DNA of 64,000 nucleotides from Flavobacterium sp. UBA5153 (GTDB taxonomy: Bacteria > Bacteroidota > Bacteroidia > Flavobacteriales > Flavobacteriaceae), in assembly GCA_002413745.1 (NCBI GenBank), contig DHXP01000073.1, forward strand, positions 262,408 through 326,407. The letters run 5' to 3'. Below the pieces are notes generated by a model. The model worked only from the letters and a program-made list of their open reading frames with translations, searched no databases and was not told where the DNA came from. The position numbers and the translations under genes are program-made. Below are positions 61,923-64,000 of this stretch, piece by piece. Each line of letters starts with the position of its first letter. Within the stretch, counting starts at the first letter, position 1.

Positions 61923-64000
61923 TTATGCTTCATCATCTGAGTCCTCTTCATCATTTTCTTCCTCAGACTCATCGTCTTCGTCTTCCTCTTCAGAATCATC
62001 CTCTTCGTCGGCACCCTCGTCTTCAAGCGCTTCCAAGACTGGTTTTACTCTTTCGATTGCTTCGGTTTCTATGACATTTCCATCCTCATCAACAACAACT
62101 TCGGCCACATCATCTTTCATTACCTTAGTAACTGCCGCGATAGAATCATTTCCTTTGATGTTGATTAATTTAACGCCTTGGGTGGCACGTCCCATAACTC
62201 TTAAATCTTCGACAGCCATTCTAATCGTCAATCCAGATTTGTTGATAATCATCAAATCATCCGCATCAGTTACCGCGTTTATCGAAATCAATTTACCTGT
62301 TTTTTCAGTGATGTTCAATGTTTTAACTCCCTTTCCACCACGATTCGTGATTCTGTATTCGTCAAGGCTGGAACGTTTTCCATAACCATTTTCGGCAACG
62401 ACTAGAATTTCACTGTTCATGTCATTGACAGTAACCATGCCAATAACTTCATCGGTATCATCTTTTAATGTAATTCCGCGAACTCCCGAAGCGGTTCTTC
62501 CCATTGGACGCGTTTTGGTTTCTTCAAAACGAACTAATTTTCCTGATTTCACGGCCAAAATAATTTGACTTTTACCGTCGGTCAATTTTGCTTCCAATAA
62601 TTCATCGCCTTCCTTGATAGTAATTGCAGCAACACCATTAACTCTAGGTTTAGAATATTTCTCCAAAGAAGTTTTCTTAACTTGACCTTTTTTGGTCACC
62701 ATAATAAGGTTATGGCTTTTAATATAGTCTTGGTCTTTTAAATCTTGTGTGCAAATAAATGCTTTTACCTTGTCGTCGCTTTCTATGTTGACCAAGTTTT
62801 GAATAGCCCTGCCTTTTGCAGTTTTGCTTCCTTCAGGAATTTCATAAACACGCATCCAGAAACATTTTCCTTTTTGGGTAAAGAACATCATGTATTGGTG
62901 ATTGGTAGCCACAAACATATTTTCAAGGAAATCTTGATCTCTTGTTCCTGCACTTTTTTGTCCAACTCCTCCTCTATTTTGTGTTTTGTATTCCGATAAA
63001 TTAGTACGTTTGATGTAACCTGCGTGCGAAATGGTAATTACCACATTTTCATCGGCAATTAAATCTTCGATGCTAACATCCCCACCAGAATATTCGATTA
63101 GCGAACGACGAGCATCTCCATATTTTTCACGGATTTCGATAAGTTCTTCCTTAATTAAAGCTATTCTCAAATTAATATCATCCAATAAAGCTTGTAAATG
63201 CTCTATTGTCTTCATAATTTCGTCATATTCTGCTCTTAATTTATCTTGCTCCAAACCTGTCAATTGACGCAAACGCATTTCGACAATCGCACGAGACTGA
63301 ATATCCGATAATTTGAATCTTTCGATTAATTTTTCTCTGGCTTCTTCGGTATTTTTTGAGGCTTTGATTAATGCGATTACTTCATCAATATTATCCGAAG
63401 CAATAATTAAACCTTCCAAGATGTGCGCTCTTTCTCGTGCTTTTCGCAAATCAAACTGTGTTCTACGAACTACGACATCGTGACGGTGTTCAACAAAATA
63501 GTGAATCATATCTTTTAGATTCAACATTTGTGGACGCCCTTTTACCAATGCAATGTTGTTGACGCTGAATGAGGATTGTAATTGCGTAAACTTGTACAGC
63601 GTGTTCAAAACCACGTTTGGCGTGGCATCACGTTTCAAGATATAAACGATACGCATACCATTTCTATCCGATTCGTCACGAATATTGGCAATTCCTTCGA
63701 TTTTTTTATCATTAACCAAATCAGCAGTACGCTTGATCATGTCTGCTTTGTTGACTTGGTATGGAATTTCGGTAACGATGATACATTCTCTGCCGTCAAC
63801 TTCTTCAAAACCAACTTTGGCGCGCATAACAATACGCCCTCTACCCGTTTTAAATGCTTCGCGAACTCCCTCATAACCATATATGGTACCTCCAGTTGGA
63901 AAATCCGGGGCTTTAATATAAGTCATTAATTCGTCAATTTCAATTTCGTTGTTATCAATGTAGGCTAATGTCCCGTTGATAACTTCGGTAAGATTATGAG
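61923..64000 (-). CDS. gyrA: DNA gyrase subunit A (5' end outside window)
   Basis: Breaks and rejoins DNA to introduce negative supercoils with GyrB. The visible 691 residues begin in the winged-helix region and continue in one open frame to the window's right edge; about 150-160 N-terminal residues, including the catalytic Tyr, are missing. Seen: IYGYEGVREAFKTGRGRIVMRAK (near the tower domain, cited by position near residues 41-63 of the fragment), a coiled-coil segment, and the C-terminal beta-pinwheel with the GyrA box-like QNRGGVGQKS. The protein ends in a long Asp/Glu-rich tail. The box favours GyrA over ParC. TPR gene follows downstream. Confidence 0.93.
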   Translation of the reverse strand, partial: HNLTEVINGTLAYIDNNEIEIDELMTYIKAPDFPTGGTIYGYEGVREAFKTGRGRIVMRAKVGFEEVDGRECIIVTEIPYQVNKADMIKRTADLVNDKKIEGIANIRDESDRNGMRIVYILKRDATPNVVLNTLYKFTQLQSSFSVNNIALVKGRPQMLNLKDMIHYFVEHRHDVVVRRTQFDLRKARERAHILEGLIIASDNIDEVIALIKASKNTEEAREKLIERFKLSDIQSRAIVEMRLRQLTGLEQDKLRAEYDEIMKTIEHLQALLDDINLRIALIKEELIEIREKYGDARRSLIEYSGGDVSIEDLIADENVVITISHAGYIKRTNLSEYKTQNRGGVGQKSAGTRDQDFLENMFVATNHQYMMFFTQKGKCFWMRVYEIPEGSKTAKGRAIQNLVNIESDDKVKAFICTQDLKDQDYIKSHNLIMVTKKGQVKKTSLEKYSKPRVNGVAAITIKEGDELLEAKLTDGKSQIILAVKSGKLVRFEETKTRPMGRTASGVRGITLKDDTDEVIGMVTVNDMNSEILVVAENGYGKRSSLDEYRITNRGGKGVKTLNITEKTGKLISINAVTDADDLMIINKSGLTIRMAVEDLRVMGRATQGVKLINIKGNDSIAAVTKVMKDDVAEVVVDEDGNVIETEAIERVKPVLEALEDEGADEEDDSEEEDEDDESEEENDEEDSDDEA

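Noticed and set aside
61900-62385. A serine-rich plus-strand open frame of 161 codons
   Set aside because: It is the antisense of the acidic gyrA tail; the Ser run mirrors Asp/Glu codons.

Overview
The window looks like a chromosomal segment of a Flavobacterium-type bacterium (Bacteroidota). The evidence is the low GC content, an LpxC-FabZ fusion, a PorX regulator of type IX secretion, DUF3570/DUF4266/DUF4159 proteins, and repeated TAnnTTTG (-7) promoter elements typical of the phylum. All names come from reading the sequence and recalling families; no searches were run.

Layout. 1-1792: glycolysis (pfkA, then gap, cut by the left edge). 2015-6554: a TamB-like envelope protein, divergent from tsaD. 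6555-12987: tsaD, rsmE, a DUF4159 protein, an M43 metalloprotease lipoprotein, an AI-2E-type exporter, a THUMP-like methyltransferase and an unknown secreted protein. 12988-13334: an IS3-family remnant. 13335-16520: an octaheme cytochrome c, a histidine-rich (b-type?) membrane protein, a DUF2231-like protein, and a ferritin-like/VIT1 fusion transporter. 16713-17846: a lone DUF3800 gene. 18133-23575: a redox cluster (Rieske protein, thioredoxin, ApbE flavin transferase, DUF4266, DUF3570, response regulator). 23803-26646: an LTA-synthase-like phosphotransferase and a DUF1275 protein.

26717-36025 is the most notable region. It is a seven-gene operon for a membrane complex related to hydrogenase-4 and complex I. 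In transcription order it encodes two HyfB/NuoL-like pumps, HyfC, HyfE, HyfF, a HyfG-like large subunit and a fused ferredoxin/HyfI-like small subunit. The nickel-iron ligands are gone, the N2-type cluster site has become Asp/Cys/Asp/Asn, and only one ferredoxin cluster appears complete. This fits the energy-converting hydrogenase-related (Ehr) class, whose reaction is unknown.

36464-50407 is mostly housekeeping: a YeiH-type exporter with its LysR regulator, a vWA-like membrane protein, fabG, sucD, efp, the lipid A genes (lpxA, lpxC-fabZ, lpxD and a second lpxD-like gene), an HD phosphohydrolase and an L,D-transpeptidase-like protein. 50408-52709 holds a DUF4236 protein between repeat-rich spacers. 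52710-56934 carries porX, tsaE, an acetyltransferase, alanine dehydrogenase and a small membrane-anchored protein.

56935-58224 holds a decayed IS21-family istB with IS-end-like repeats, a truncated tRNA piece, and three intact tRNA genes (Ser, Pro, Arg). 58531-64000 has a thiolase, an NlpC/P60 peptidase, a TPR protein and gyrA, which is cut by the right edge.
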